Positions 46,407 through 55,390 of a stretch of 64,000 nt of DNA are shown in pieces. The stretch comes from Prevotella sp. DNF00663. Lineage in GTDB: Bacteria > Bacteroidota > Bacteroidia > Bacteroidales > Bacteroidaceae. The notes under the pieces were generated by a model. It was given only the letters and a program-made list of their open reading frames with translations. It ran no database searches and was not told the DNA's origin. Each line of letters opens with the position of its first letter. Positions within the stretch are counted from its first letter, which is position 1. Location of the stretch: contig NZ_KQ960601.1 of NCBI RefSeq assembly GCF_001553265.1, positions 1 to 64,000 on the forward strand, written 5' to 3'. The translations under genes and the position numbers were made by a program.

Positions 46407-48536
46407 TTATTTATTTAAAATCCATTCACAAGTATCAGATAGTTTTATCTTCTTATCTGCTCCAACAGCCTGAAGCGTATTTTGTCCATCTTGTAATGAC
46501 ACATGGAACCGGCATACATTCATGGAATCAGGACGCTGTGTAGCCACTTTCTTGCCATTGAGCGACAATGTTACCACCTTGCAATTAGAGAAAACGAGAA
46601 CCTCGGTTTGGCGATGAGTGCGCTCTTTGGCACGCTTTCCGGCTATATAAACCATTGGTTCGGGATTCCAATTCGCTTTATAGAAAAAGTAAGCATCTTT
46701 CTTCGTCTTGCGATCGTGGGTTACCAATCCTTTATCATTGATACCTATGCGGTCGCCTTCGGTACGATGTGCTGCTCCGAAGTCAAACATATTCCACACA
46801 AACGTACCCCATACAAATGGACGATGAGAGAGAATATCCCAGTTAGCCATGTGGTAATAAGTCTGCCAATTCTCCGGATGCCACATACTCGTAGGTATCG
46901 GTTGCTTCAACGAATCTTGCTGTTGACGGATGCTTGCACCTGCTCCATACTCACTAATACCGATACATAATTTCGGATAGGTGGCATGCATCTTGTCCAA
47001 ATAAGTGGCTAGTGACTTAGGAGTTGAACCATACCAGCCATCATAACGATTCCACGACATGACATCGGTGATGAAATTCATGTCACCATCTTGATTGCTC
47101 GCACAGGTAGTAGGACGTGTATGGTCTTCTTGATGAGCCAAAATATTCAACTCTTTCACATACTCCACGGGGTTATCACCGAAATATTTCAACTCGTTGA
47201 ACAGTCCCCATACAAAGATACTAGGATGATTATAGTTCTGTCGAATCAACTCACGCAACTGCTGTTTTCCGTTATCTCGAAAAGCTTTGGTATCTACAAA
47301 GCCCTTATCGGCATATCCTCCGGGACCTACAAAGGGTATCTCTGCCCATGCCAAAATGCCAGTCTTATCCATCATATCATAGGTATAAGTAGACTGTGGA
47401 TAATGAGCTAAGCGCACAGCATTGACACCCATCTCGCGCATAAGAGCCACATCTTCTTCTATATGCTGAGGAGTCAAGGCATTGCCAACAACCGCTCTTT
47501 CCTGATGACGGCATACACCATGTAAAGGCAAATGTCTGCCATTGAGGAAGAATCCTTGGTTAGCAACAAAATAATAACTGCGAATACCTAATGGTTGTTC
47601 TACTTCATCTATCTTTCGCTGACCATCCCATAGCGAAATATTAACCCGATACATAAATGGATTGGAGCAACCATTCCATAGTCGGGGCTTATTGATAGTA
47701 AAGGGAATATCGAGTGTTTGCAAGTCGGTTTTGGCTGCAATATCCACCGATTTTGTTTCCTTCAAAATCTCTTTCAAACCATCAGAGACGGTCAAGCGCA
47801 CTTGAGCCTTGCTGATTTCAGCGCTTGAATTGGAGAGAACTACGCGTGCATTGACATGAGCCGAGGCTGCACTGACATGCTCTTGCTGGAGATATACACC
47901 CGGCGAGGCATGGTCTAGAGGCGAGATACAAGTCTTCTCGGTCAACAACAACGACACTCCACGATAGATACCACCATAGAAGTTGAAGTCGCCCACCAGT
48001 GGCATCACACTCAAATCTTCAGCATTGTTCACACGAACGAGGACTGTATTATCCTTTCCGTAGTCAACCTTATCGGTCAACTCGAAGATAAAGGCCGTAT
48101 AACCACCGCGATGTTCGCCCAAGAACTTGCCATTAATAAAGACGTGAGCCACACTGTTTGCTCCTTCAAAACGGATGAACAAGCGCTTGCTACTCCACTC
48201 TTGAGGAATAAAAAACTTCTTGGTATAGTTGCCGATACCACGTTTATAGTCGGGCTTACCACTCAAAGCATCTGTGGCATTCCACGTATGTGGGAGATCA
48301 ACCAATGTTCCACTCCCCTTTTGTACCTGATGAGAGAAGCGGAATTGCCACTTTTCGTTTAAGGATTGATAACTACGTTGCGCCTGTATCGGAACAGAAT
48401 AGCACAACAATACACCAAACAATACAATGCTGCAAAGGCTCTGCAGGGCTGCTGCAAAGCCTTCGCTACGATGCAGCAAGGCCTTGGCAGCCATGCTGCC
48501 TCGGCTTTGCAATAAAGTTCTATCATCTATATTCAT
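46407..48536 (-). CDS. GH2 glycosidase (beta-galactosidase/beta-glucuronidase type)
   Basis: The 709-residue protein has a sugar-binding jelly roll (about 60-205; LPHTWNATDALSG, GGIYRGVSLL), an Ig-like domain, and a TIM barrel with Glu448 (LFNELKYFG, acid/base) and Glu529 (GISEYGAG, nucleophile). It is probably periplasmic and removes a terminal beta-galactosyl or beta-glucuronyl unit. The first 37 codons are odd: an 86-bp dispersed repeat occupies codons 9-37, ahead of the hydrophobic core IVLFGVLLCYSVPIQAQ of the signal peptide. An ATG inside the repeat (codon 15) could be the actual start. It begins 3 bp after susD. Confidence 0.88.
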   Translation of the reverse strand: MNIDDRTLLQSRGSMAAKALLHRSEGFAAALQSLCSIVLFGVLLCYSVPIQAQRSYQSLNEKWQFRFSHQVQKGSGTLVDLPHTWNATDALSGKPDYKRGIGNYTKKFFIPQEWSSKRLFIRFEGANSVAHVFINGKFLGEHRGGYTAFIFELTDKVDYGKDNTVLVRVNNAEDLSVMPLVGDFNFYGGIYRGVSLLLTEKTCISPLDHASPGVYLQQEHVSAASAHVNARVVLSNSSAEISKAQVRLTVSDGLKEILKETKSVDIAAKTDLQTLDIPFTINKPRLWNGCSNPFMYRVNISLWDGQRKIDEVEQPLGIRSYYFVANQGFFLNGRHLPLHGVCRHQERAVVGNALTPQHIEEDVALMREMGVNAVRLAHYPQSTYTYDMMDKTGILAWAEIPFVGPGGYADKGFVDTKAFRDNGKQQLRELIRQNYNHPSIFVWGLFNELKYFGDNPVEYVKELNILAHQEDHTRPTTCASNQDGDMNFITDVMSWNRYDGWYGSTPKSLATYLDKMHATYPKLCIGISEYGAGASIRQQQDSLKQPIPTSMWHPENWQTYYHMANWDILSHRPFVWGTFVWNMFDFGAAHRTEGDRIGINDKGLVTHDRKTKKDAYFFYKANWNPEPMVYIAGKRAKERTHRQTEVLVFSNCKVVTLSLNGKKVATQRPDSMNVCRFHVSLQDGQNTLQAVGADKKIKLSDTCEWILNK
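48427..48512. repeat. Copy of the ~86-bp repeat inside the GH2 coding sequence
   Basis: The 86-bp copy includes CTGCTGCAAAGCC, CGATGCAGCAAGGC and GGCAGCCATGCTGCC in the order seen in the intergenic copies at 11507, 17536 and 54019. On the minus strand it is read as codons 9-37 of the GH2 gene without a stop, and its central palindrome contributes an in-frame ATG. Confidence 0.75.
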
Positions 48537-48539
48537 ATC

Positions 48540-50243
48540 TTACCAATCGGGATTCTGCGTCAAAGCAGAGTTCTTTTCTCTCTCAGGTCCGGGAATAGGC
48601 CAGAGATAATCTCTCGATTTTACAGAACGGGTATAACGATATTTTCCTGTAATGTCGCTTTCTTTACGACCATCGAGTTCTTCAAGTGTCTTCCAACGCT
48701 TCATATCGCTGAAACTCAAACCTTCTCCAGCGAACTCAACGGCACGCTCATGACGAATACGCTTGAAGACTTCTTCCTTCGTAGTAGCTTTCAAATAGTC
48801 AGGACCACTATTGATTCCAGGCATCTTAACACTAGGACGATTACGTACTTCATTGATAAGTTTCACGGCCTCATCCTGCTGTCCGAGTTCATTCAGGCAC
48901 TCAGCCTGCATCAACAAAACATCGGCATAACGAATCAATGGGAAGTTGATAGGTGTATGTTGACGGTTGTTGATAGCACCACCCATATTACCTTCGGGTA
49001 CGAACTTACGCCAAAGATATGTCTCATAGTTCTGATTTGGACGGATATAACCATTACCGCTGTTAATACCGGTAGCTATGATAAATTCGCAATCTTCGGG
49101 TGCATTGGCATACCAACCAGCATAGCGCGTATAAGGTAAGATAACTGTTGCCATCATACGTGGATCACGCTGCTTATACATCTCAAGCAATTTATCCTTG
49201 GCTGCCGGGTATTTTACAACCTTACCATCCTTCAGAGTTGCGCGGAATGTAGCAATTTTCACCTTATTATCTTTCGTGATTCCGGGGAATAACTTCTCCA
49301 TATCAAAAGGCTCACCAGTCTTATATTCGTACGAATCTACGAAATACGGAGAAACCATCACATTATTCCAGCAGCTTCCGAAGGTTTCACGAGAACCCAT
49401 ATAGAATGCCATCGGCATACCATGATCGGTACCAACTCCACCCATATTCTGAACTGCAAATATCATCTCAGAGCTTTCGTCACCACCCGGTTTGAACAAT
49501 CCTGCATAGTCATCGTACAATGCATAGAGTTTACTATCGATGACTTTCTTGAAGTTTTCGGATGCTTTGGTATAGTCTTTTGCATAAAGATACACCTTAC
49601 CCATCAAAGCAACAGCCGCATATTTAGTTGCGCGTCCCATGTCAGATTTGCCCCACTTCTCCGGTAAACCGTTTGAAGCTTCGGTTAAGTCATCCAATAT
49701 AAACTTACGAACTTCGTCCATCGAGTTACGTGGCTTCTTCATATCGCTGTAGCTATCGGTAATAACGAGCGTCTCATCATAGATAGGCACTTCACCAAAG
49801 AAGTCCATCAAGGTGAAATAATACAATGCACGCATGAACTTAGCTTCCGCCTTATACTGCTTCTTCAAGTCGTCTGACATGTTAGCCTTGTCCACATTCT
49901 GCAACACATTGTTTGCTCTTGCAACACCTTCGTACAGATATGTCCACTTATTGAGAATCCAATTGTTGTTCACATCATACCTACCGGTTTGGAAATTCTG
50001 GTAAGCATACACACCATACCCCATAGATATACCACCCAAACCATCCATAGCAAAGTGCATTCCGAACGCATGGTCGTTTTGCATGTTGCTATATACGGCC
50101 ATCATAGCCTCTTTTGTCTGCTCTTCATTCTGGTAGAATTGAGAAGCATTCATTTGGTCTGCCGGTACACGTCCGAGGTCATAGCATCCCGACAACGTTA
50201 GGATAAGGGGCAGACCTAGTATAATAGAATAAATCTTTTTCAT
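48540..50243 (-). CDS. SusD-like surface glycan-binding lipoprotein
   Basis: The 567-residue RagB/SusD family protein has a lipoprotein signal (LTLSGC, Cys20) and the TPR-based fold: QFYQNEEQTKEAMMAVYSNMQ near the start, the block KAEAKFMRALYYFTLMDFFGEVPIYDE near 130, and RYADVLLMQAECLNELGQ and RHERAVEFAGEGLSFSDMKRW near the end. It captures glycosaminoglycan oligosaccharides on the outer membrane and forms the lid on its SusC partner, encoded 14 bp upstream. Confidence 0.95.
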   Translation of the reverse strand: MKKIYSIILGLPLILTLSGCYDLGRVPADQMNASQFYQNEEQTKEAMMAVYSNMQNDHAFGMHFAMDGLGGISMGYGVYAYQNFQTGRYDVNNNWILNKWTYLYEGVARANNVLQNVDKANMSDDLKKQYKAEAKFMRALYYFTLMDFFGEVPIYDETLVITDSYSDMKKPRNSMDEVRKFILDDLTEASNGLPEKWGKSDMGRATKYAAVALMGKVYLYAKDYTKASENFKKVIDSKLYALYDDYAGLFKPGGDESSEMIFAVQNMGGVGTDHGMPMAFYMGSRETFGSCWNNVMVSPYFVDSYEYKTGEPFDMEKLFPGITKDNKVKIATFRATLKDGKVVKYPAAKDKLLEMYKQRDPRMMATVILPYTRYAGWYANAPEDCEFIIATGINSGNGYIRPNQNYETYLWRKFVPEGNMGGAINNRQHTPINFPLIRYADVLLMQAECLNELGQQDEAVKLINEVRNRPSVKMPGINSGPDYLKATTKEEVFKRIRHERAVEFAGEGLSFSDMKRWKTLEELDGRKESDITGKYRYTRSVKSRDYLWPIPGPEREKNSALTQNPDW

Positions 50244-50257
50244 GTTCTTAGAATTTA

Positions 50258-53200
50258 TTAGAATGATAAGTTGATACCAAGTACAGCCTGCTTCATAGAA
50301 GGATAAGCCATTCCGCTGACTTCAGGATCGAATCCTCTGTAGTTGGTGAAAGTAAAGAAGTTCTCTAAACTGCCATAGAAGCGCAGACGTTCGAGACCGA
50401 TCTTTCTGGTCAACTTCTGATTAATGGTATAACCCAACTGGATATTTCGAATCTTAACGAAGCTCTTATTCTCAAGGAAGAAGTCGCTTGTCTGGATATT
50501 ACGACGGTCTTGGTACTCCAAAAGACGTGGGTATGTGGCATCAGTACGGCCTTCTGTCCAACGTCCCTTAACAACATCACTGTTCAACTGATAGCCGATA
50601 CGTACACTAGGAGTATTGTAAGCATCGTGTTGCCAGAATACTTTTGCACCCATAGCTCCCTGAATCAAGGCAGAGAAATCGAATCCCTTCCAAGATGCAT
50701 TCAAATTAAGACCGAAGAGGAACTTGGGATTTGGACCATCGCTGACGATTTCTTTATCTTGGTTATCGATAATTCCATCACCATTAACATCCTTATAAAG
50801 GAGGTCTCCCTTTTGGGGTGTACCGAATGCAGCAAACGGATTTTTCTTTTTACCATTTTCGTCTACCGGTGCATTATCTATCATCTGCTGTACCAACTTC
50901 ATGTCTTCATCGGTCTGTAACAGACGGTCTACACGCAACAAATACTGTGAATTAATGCTGTGACCTTCCCAAATTAGGTTGGCACCGCTGATAGATTGAC
51001 CACCTTTATCAGTACCCTTAAACTTATCAACATTGTTGGTGACATAGGTAAGGTTACCTGTGATACCGTATGTGAAATCATTAATATGGTCTTGCCAACC
51101 CAATGTTAACTCTAAACCCTTATTGGTAACGATGGCACTATTGGTCTTTGGAAGAGACGTAATACCATGTACGTTGGGTGCAGGTAGATTAATCAAGATG
51201 TCGGTTGTGCGCTTATTAAAGTAGTCAATAGTACCGGTAAGACGGTTATTGAAGAAACCAAAGTCCAAACCAATGTCGAATACCTTTGTCGTTTCCCATG
51301 TCAATAGCGGATTAGCAAGTGCCTTCATGGCCATACCTGTAACCATTGAATTACCTAATACATAGTTGTAACCACCGGCATTACTTGTATAAAGCGACTG
51401 AGAATCGTAGTTTCCGACAGCGTTATTACCCAAAGAACCGTATGAAACACGGAGCTTCAAGTTGCTCAAATAAGTGCTGGAAGCAGCTTCCATAAACTTT
51501 TCTTGATCAATACGCCATGCAGCAGAAGCTGAAGGGAAGTATCCCCAACGCTTGTTAGACTGGAATCGAGAAGAACCATCGGCACGAAGATTAAACTCAA
51601 AAAGATACTTATCTTGCCAGTTTAAATTCAAACGACTGAAGTAAGAGCGCATCGCCCACTCGGTCTTATTACCTCCGGCGCTGGCTTGACCGGTCGCTCC
51701 ATCGAGTGCATCCATGCTCAAATCAATCAAGTCTTGCTTTGAAACATTGAAGTGTTTACTTCTATATAGCTCTTGGCTGGCACCCAACATCACATTGAAA
51801 GACAGTTGGTTCTTGAACAACTTATTCTCATAACGCAACACAGCATCATTGAAATAGCGCTCTGTTTTACCGTCATAATTATAATAAGAATATCTAGACT
51901 TAGTGGTAGCAGTAACCTTTTCGGTTTGGAAATTCCAACTCTCTAACAATACAGGCTTGCGCGAAATTTCTTGGTCTACTAGCTCGTATGAATAGCTCAA
52001 TGCAAGAGACAAGCCCGTCATCGGCTTCAAGGTAGCAGTGAAACGAGGGTGGAAATTATTCTTACGATTGTTTCCTGTCCACTTGAAAGCGCGTACCAAA
52101 GGGTTATTATTAGCACACTGAGCAGCGTCTTGCTCATTGTTCATGGCACCAAAACGACCATCAGGAGCACGGAAAACCATACCCGGTGTGGTGGCTGATG
52201 TATACTTAAAGACATTATCAATCTCATTATTACCCGGTTCCATATCCGATACATAACCGTTAATATGCATACCGATATTCAACCATTTAGTCACGTCGGC
52301 ATCCAAGTTCAGACGTCCGCTGTACTTCTTAAAGCCCGCATTGTACATGACACCCGGATTATTCAGATAGCCAAATGAGCCATAGAAACGAATTTTCTCA
52401 GAACCTCCGGATACAGAAATGGCATGATTGGTAGAAGCAGCTGTCTTAAACGTCTCATCAATCCAGTTGGTATTAGGATACTTCAATGGATCCTTACCAC
52501 CATCATTGCGCCAAGCATCAATCACGTCTTGGGTAAATGGTTCAGACTTTTTACTGTTCTTATAACCTTCATTGATGATTCCCATGTAGTCGGCATAGTT
52601 TGATACAGGGGTCAATGTCTTACGAATTGACTCAAAAGACACATAGCCATTGTAGTCAACAGTAAGTTTACCGCGCTTACCAGACTTCGTAGTAATAAGG
52701 ATAACACCATTAGCTGCACGCGAACCATAGATGGCAGAAGAAGCTGCATCTTTCAATACTGATACCGATTCTATATCCTGTGGATTCACAGTATTGATAC
52801 CGGCTTCGGTTCCATCAATAATAATAAGAGGTGCAGAACTATTCAACGTACCCTGACCACGAACCAAAATAGAAGCGTTGTCGTTACCCGGCTGGTTGTT
52901 GTTTGACATCACCGACACACCGGCAGCGACTCCGGCCAAAGCTTGAGAAACATTCGTGATAGGACGACTCTTAGCCATTTCGGCTACATTGACAGCAGAA
53001 ACAGAACCTGTCATGTTCACTTTCTTCTGCGTACCATAACCTACTACCACTACCTCATTCAAGGTTTGACGATCTTCTTCCAATACAATATTAATACTCT
53101 CACGTCCACCTACCTTCACTTCCTTGGTGAGATAGCCTACACTGGATACCACCAATACGGCATTAGGAGATGATACACGAATAGAGAATTTACCATCTAA

Positions 53201-53434
53201 ATCAGAGATTACGCCATTGGATGTTCCCTTTTCTAGAATTGTCGCCCCAATCATTGGGCCGGAAGCATCTGTCAAAGTTCCCTTAACCGTAACGGTCTTC
53301 TGCATAGGAGACTGAATAACAGCAGTATTGAAGGTGGGAATAGCCCCCCCTGCAAACATTGTAACAGACGGAAAGGCCATTACAGAACCAAGGCACAATC
53401 GTCGTAAAAATGAATTGGTCATGAATAAATCCAT
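50258..53434 (-). CDS. SusC-like TonB-dependent oligosaccharide importer
   Basis: The 1058-residue outer-membrane protein has a signal peptide (to about 30), an N-terminal carboxypeptidase-regulatory-like domain (about 47-120, VTVKGTLTDASGPMIGATI), a TonB box region (NEVVVVGYGTQKK), the plug (about 130-245) and a 22-strand barrel ending in Phe (LGINLSF). It lacks an extra STN domain. It imports long oligosaccharides with the downstream SusD. As first gene of the minus-strand operon it carries the candidate HTCS binding boxes in its promoter. An alternative start four codons downstream is possible. Confidence 0.96.
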   Translation of the reverse strand: MDLFMTNSFLRRLCLGSVMAFPSVTMFAGGAIPTFNTAVIQSPMQKTVTVKGTLTDASGPMIGATILEKGTSNGVISDLDGKFSIRVSSPNAVLVVSSVGYLTKEVKVGGRESINIVLEEDRQTLNEVVVVGYGTQKKVNMTGSVSAVNVAEMAKSRPITNVSQALAGVAAGVSVMSNNNQPGNDNASILVRGQGTLNSSAPLIIIDGTEAGINTVNPQDIESVSVLKDAASSAIYGSRAANGVILITTKSGKRGKLTVDYNGYVSFESIRKTLTPVSNYADYMGIINEGYKNSKKSEPFTQDVIDAWRNDGGKDPLKYPNTNWIDETFKTAASTNHAISVSGGSEKIRFYGSFGYLNNPGVMYNAGFKKYSGRLNLDADVTKWLNIGMHINGYVSDMEPGNNEIDNVFKYTSATTPGMVFRAPDGRFGAMNNEQDAAQCANNNPLVRAFKWTGNNRKNNFHPRFTATLKPMTGLSLALSYSYELVDQEISRKPVLLESWNFQTEKVTATTKSRYSYYNYDGKTERYFNDAVLRYENKLFKNQLSFNVMLGASQELYRSKHFNVSKQDLIDLSMDALDGATGQASAGGNKTEWAMRSYFSRLNLNWQDKYLFEFNLRADGSSRFQSNKRWGYFPSASAAWRIDQEKFMEAASSTYLSNLKLRVSYGSLGNNAVGNYDSQSLYTSNAGGYNYVLGNSMVTGMAMKALANPLLTWETTKVFDIGLDFGFFNNRLTGTIDYFNKRTTDILINLPAPNVHGITSLPKTNSAIVTNKGLELTLGWQDHINDFTYGITGNLTYVTNNVDKFKGTDKGGQSISGANLIWEGHSINSQYLLRVDRLLQTDEDMKLVQQMIDNAPVDENGKKKNPFAAFGTPQKGDLLYKDVNGDGIIDNQDKEIVSDGPNPKFLFGLNLNASWKGFDFSALIQGAMGAKVFWQHDAYNTPSVRIGYQLNSDVVKGRWTEGRTDATYPRLLEYQDRRNIQTSDFFLENKSFVKIRNIQLGYTINQKLTRKIGLERLRFYGSLENFFTFTNYRGFDPEVSGMAYPSMKQAVLGINLSF

Positions 53435-53483
53435 AGACTATAAATTATTTAGGTTAGTGTTATTTCATCGATAATTATGGTTG

Positions 53484-53491
53484 CAAATATA
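53484..53491 (-). promoter_or_regulatory. -7 element of the susC promoter
   Basis: Minus-strand TATATTTG (53491-53484) matches TAnnTTTG. No good TTTG stands 19-21 nt upstream, as expected for an activator-dependent promoter. The start codon is about 50 bp downstream. Confidence 0.6.
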
Positions 53492-53512
53492 TAAAATATG
53501 CAGAAAATGAAA

Positions 53513-53546
53513 GTCCAAAATCGTACAAACAATGTACAAAATCGTA
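53513..53546 (-). promoter_or_regulatory. Candidate HTCS operator ahead of susC
   Basis: Two exact 10-bp copies of TACGATTTTG (minus strand; plus-strand positions 53537-53546 and 53516-53525) lie 21 bp apart, two helical turns. Read as TTTTGTAC-type boxes there are three, 10-11 bp apart. The array ends about 22 bp upstream of the -7 element, where an AraC-type activator would bind. Confidence 0.5.
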
Positions 53547-53717
53547 TTTTTCCTATTCATTATACGATAATTCCCAGCACGAAGAATAGCCGTCATCGTT
53601 GACAACCATAAGGAAACCAAACGACGAATCTTATGAATATCAAATAATTCTATAATAAGAAAAAGGCTGAAAGAGGACTGATAATTACATAATGGATTAA
53701 TTATCATACTTGAACTG

Positions 53718-53805
53718 CGGAGAGAATAGGATTCGAACCTACGAAACCCTTTAGGGGTTTACACGCTTTCCAGGCGTGCCTCTTCAACCACTCGAGCACC
53801 TCTCC
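53718..53805 (-). tRNA. tRNA-Ser (anticodon GGA)
   Basis: The 88-nt gene on the minus strand has a long variable arm (AAACCCC-TAAA-GGGTTT) typical of serine tRNAs. The acceptor GGAGAGG pairs with TCTCTCC, the T loop is TTCGAAT, and the anticodon is GGA (CTGGAAAG). CCA is not encoded. Confidence 0.95.
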
Positions 53806-54018
53806 TTGTATTATAAAGCGGTGCAAAAGTATTACTTTTTTAGCGATTTCCGGCATATAACGAGCTAAAAAGTAGATAGTAACATTAGGTTTGAGAGTTT
53901 TTAACATAAATAAGTGTTCTAATTCACACCTATAACTTATCACTTCTCACTCCTAACTCACCACTCTCCACCCAAGAACTCGTCTACTTGTTTACTCGTT
54001 AACTCATCTACTATCAAA

Positions 54019-54103
54019 CTGCAGGGGCAAGGCAGTATTCCTGCCACAGCCAAACAGCGATACTGCATAGGCAGAACAGCAAGGCTGCCGAGGCTCTGCA
54101 CCA
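54019..54103. repeat. Full copy of the ~86-bp hairpin-rich repeat
   Basis: The 85-bp copy has GGCAGTATTCCTGCC, CAGCGATACTGCATAGGC and CAGCAAGGCTGCCGAGGC in order, ending CTCTGCA. Some loop bases differ from other copies while stems stay paired. It is preceded by GTTAACTC and GTCTACTTG tracts like those beside the copies at 11507 and 17536. Confidence 0.72.
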
Positions 54104-54170
54104 AAGCGTTAATAATGGTTAAGTTAGTCTATTCCATTTTCTTTATATCCCCATCTCTCATCTTTTTTAC

Positions 54171-54178
54171 TAACTTTG
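54171..54178 (+). promoter_or_regulatory. -7 element ahead of the DUF4468 gene
   Basis: TAACTTTG matches TAnnTTTG and is 30 bp before the ATG at 54209. The -33 region is weak. Confidence 0.5.
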
Positions 54179-54208
54179 CCTATTATTACTAGTTTAAAAC
54201 ATCAGCTA

Positions 54209-55123
54209 ATGAAAAAGATTTTCACTGCCATCATGTTATGTTTGTCACTAGGCATGCAAGCGCAAACCGTCGTAGAAAATGCTAAACAGCAACTAGAAGA
54301 AGCCAAAAAGGCTCAAAAAATAGCTAAACAAGCCATCAAAGAAGCTAAGAAAGCAGCTAAGCTGCAAAAGAAATTGGCTAAAATAAAAGCAGAAACAGGA
54401 GAGTCTACACCTACAAAAACAATACCGGCTACCCCATTAACACCGGCTCAAAAGACTGTAATACCGGCTACAAAAATAGAAAAACCAGTTACACAGCCAA
54501 CCGATGAGGGCACAATGAAGAAAACTACCAGTGATGTCAAGAGAGGGTGGATAGTACCTACAGCTCCTACCAAAGCCGTAGATAAGAAGAAAGAAACAGC
54601 TGTTGCTGCACAGCAAGCAGAAGCACAAAGCTATCTGATAGGCGCAGTTCCTGAAGTAGATGGCAAGGTGGTGTTTGAGACAGAACTTGAAGCAAACGGT
54701 AAAAGTGCCAAGGAAATCTATCAATTGCTATACGAAAGAATGCAAGAATTGATGACAGAAGATGGCCAAATAGACAGTCGTATGGCTCTTGTCAATGAAG
54801 ATGAGAATGTGATTGCAGGCAAATTCAAGGAATGGATGGTCTTCAGCAACAACTTCCTTTCGGTAGACAGAACCGAATTCAACTACATATTGGTTGCCAA
54901 ATGCGAAGATGGACGCGCCCACATCTCAATGGAACGCATGAACTATTCGTATGAGGCCGACCGCCCGACAGGTTTCAAATCGTCGGCCGAAGACTTGATT
55001 ACAGACAAGAAGTGTCTAAACAAGGCCGGTACAAAGCTTGTCAAACTGACCGGAAAGTTCAGAAGAGGCACCATAGACCGCAAGAATGAGATTTTCACAG
55101 TATTAGCAGGAGCATTAAGATAA
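54209..55123 (+). CDS. DUF4468 domain exported protein
   Basis: The 304-residue protein has a signal peptide (MKKIFTAIMLCLSLGMQAQ), a Lys/Ala-rich helical segment (about 24-62) likely to be a coiled coil, a Thr/Pro-rich linker, and a C-terminal DUF4468 domain (about 150-290; VVFETELEANGKSAKEIYQLL), predicted to have a TBP-like fold. The function is unknown. The start at 54209 is chosen for the signal peptide. It leads a run of five co-directional genes through to an HD-domain protein. Confidence 0.75.
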   Translation: MKKIFTAIMLCLSLGMQAQTVVENAKQQLEEAKKAQKIAKQAIKEAKKAAKLQKKLAKIKAETGESTPTKTIPATPLTPAQKTVIPATKIEKPVTQPTDEGTMKKTTSDVKRGWIVPTAPTKAVDKKKETAVAAQQAEAQSYLIGAVPEVDGKVVFETELEANGKSAKEIYQLLYERMQELMTEDGQIDSRMALVNEDENVIAGKFKEWMVFSNNFLSVDRTEFNYILVAKCEDGRAHISMERMNYSYEADRPTGFKSSAEDLITDKKCLNKAGTKLVKLTGKFRRGTIDRKNEIFTVLAGALR

Positions 55124-55135
55124 AAAGAGACAAGT

Positions 55136-55390
55136 ATGACACAGGATAATAAGGAACACACGACAGAAGAGCAAATAGCTGTCAGACCCAAGCATCGTAT
55201 GGAGCGTATCGACACAAGAGATTCTCTATTCAAGTTGAGAAACATACTCAACATCTGCTTCATGGTACTAGCCATCATCGGTGTTTGCATGTATCTCTTC
55301 ACGATGCAGAAAAACATTGCCATCATTGTCATGTTGGCAGGCGTAGTGATTAAGTTCATTGAGGTCGCATTACGAATGTTCCATAAATGA
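55136..55390 (+). CDS. Small membrane protein with two predicted helices
   Basis: I do not recognise a named family. The 84-residue protein has a charged N-terminal half (RPKHRMERIDTRDSLFKLRN) and two hydrophobic helices (about 36-54 and 59-76). It starts 12 bp after the DUF4468 gene. Its stop codon overlaps the porin start codon in an ATGA arrangement, so it is translated and coupled with the porin. Confidence 0.7.
   Translation: MTQDNKEHTTEEQIAVRPKHRMERIDTRDSLFKLRNILNICFMVLAIIGVCMYLFTMQKNIAIIVMLAGVVIKFIEVALRMFHK

Larger units (their letters stand above)
53435..53717. other. Intergenic region between susC and tRNA-Ser
   Basis: It contains the susC promoter and operator-like repeats (53484-53546). 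A small hairpin, GATAATTA (53680-53687) with TAATTATC (53698-53705), lies downstream of tRNA-Ser and may end that transcript. No gene is seen in the AT-rich remainder. Confidence 0.55.
53806..54208. other. Gene-free region between tRNA-Ser and the DUF4468 gene
   Basis: It contains a -7 element for tRNA-Ser on the minus strand (TACTTTTG, 53831-53824), degenerate ACTCCTAACTC and CTCGTCTACTTG tracts (about 53930-54016), a full copy of the 86-bp repeat (54019-54103) and the -7 element TAACTTTG (54171-54178) for the next gene. No protein gene is supported. Confidence 0.55.

Noticed and set aside
26432..53805. The PUL as an integrated mobile island bounded by tRNA-Gln and tRNA-Ser
   Set aside because: No integrase, mobilisation gene or duplicated tRNA 3' end was found; the bordering is probably coincidental.
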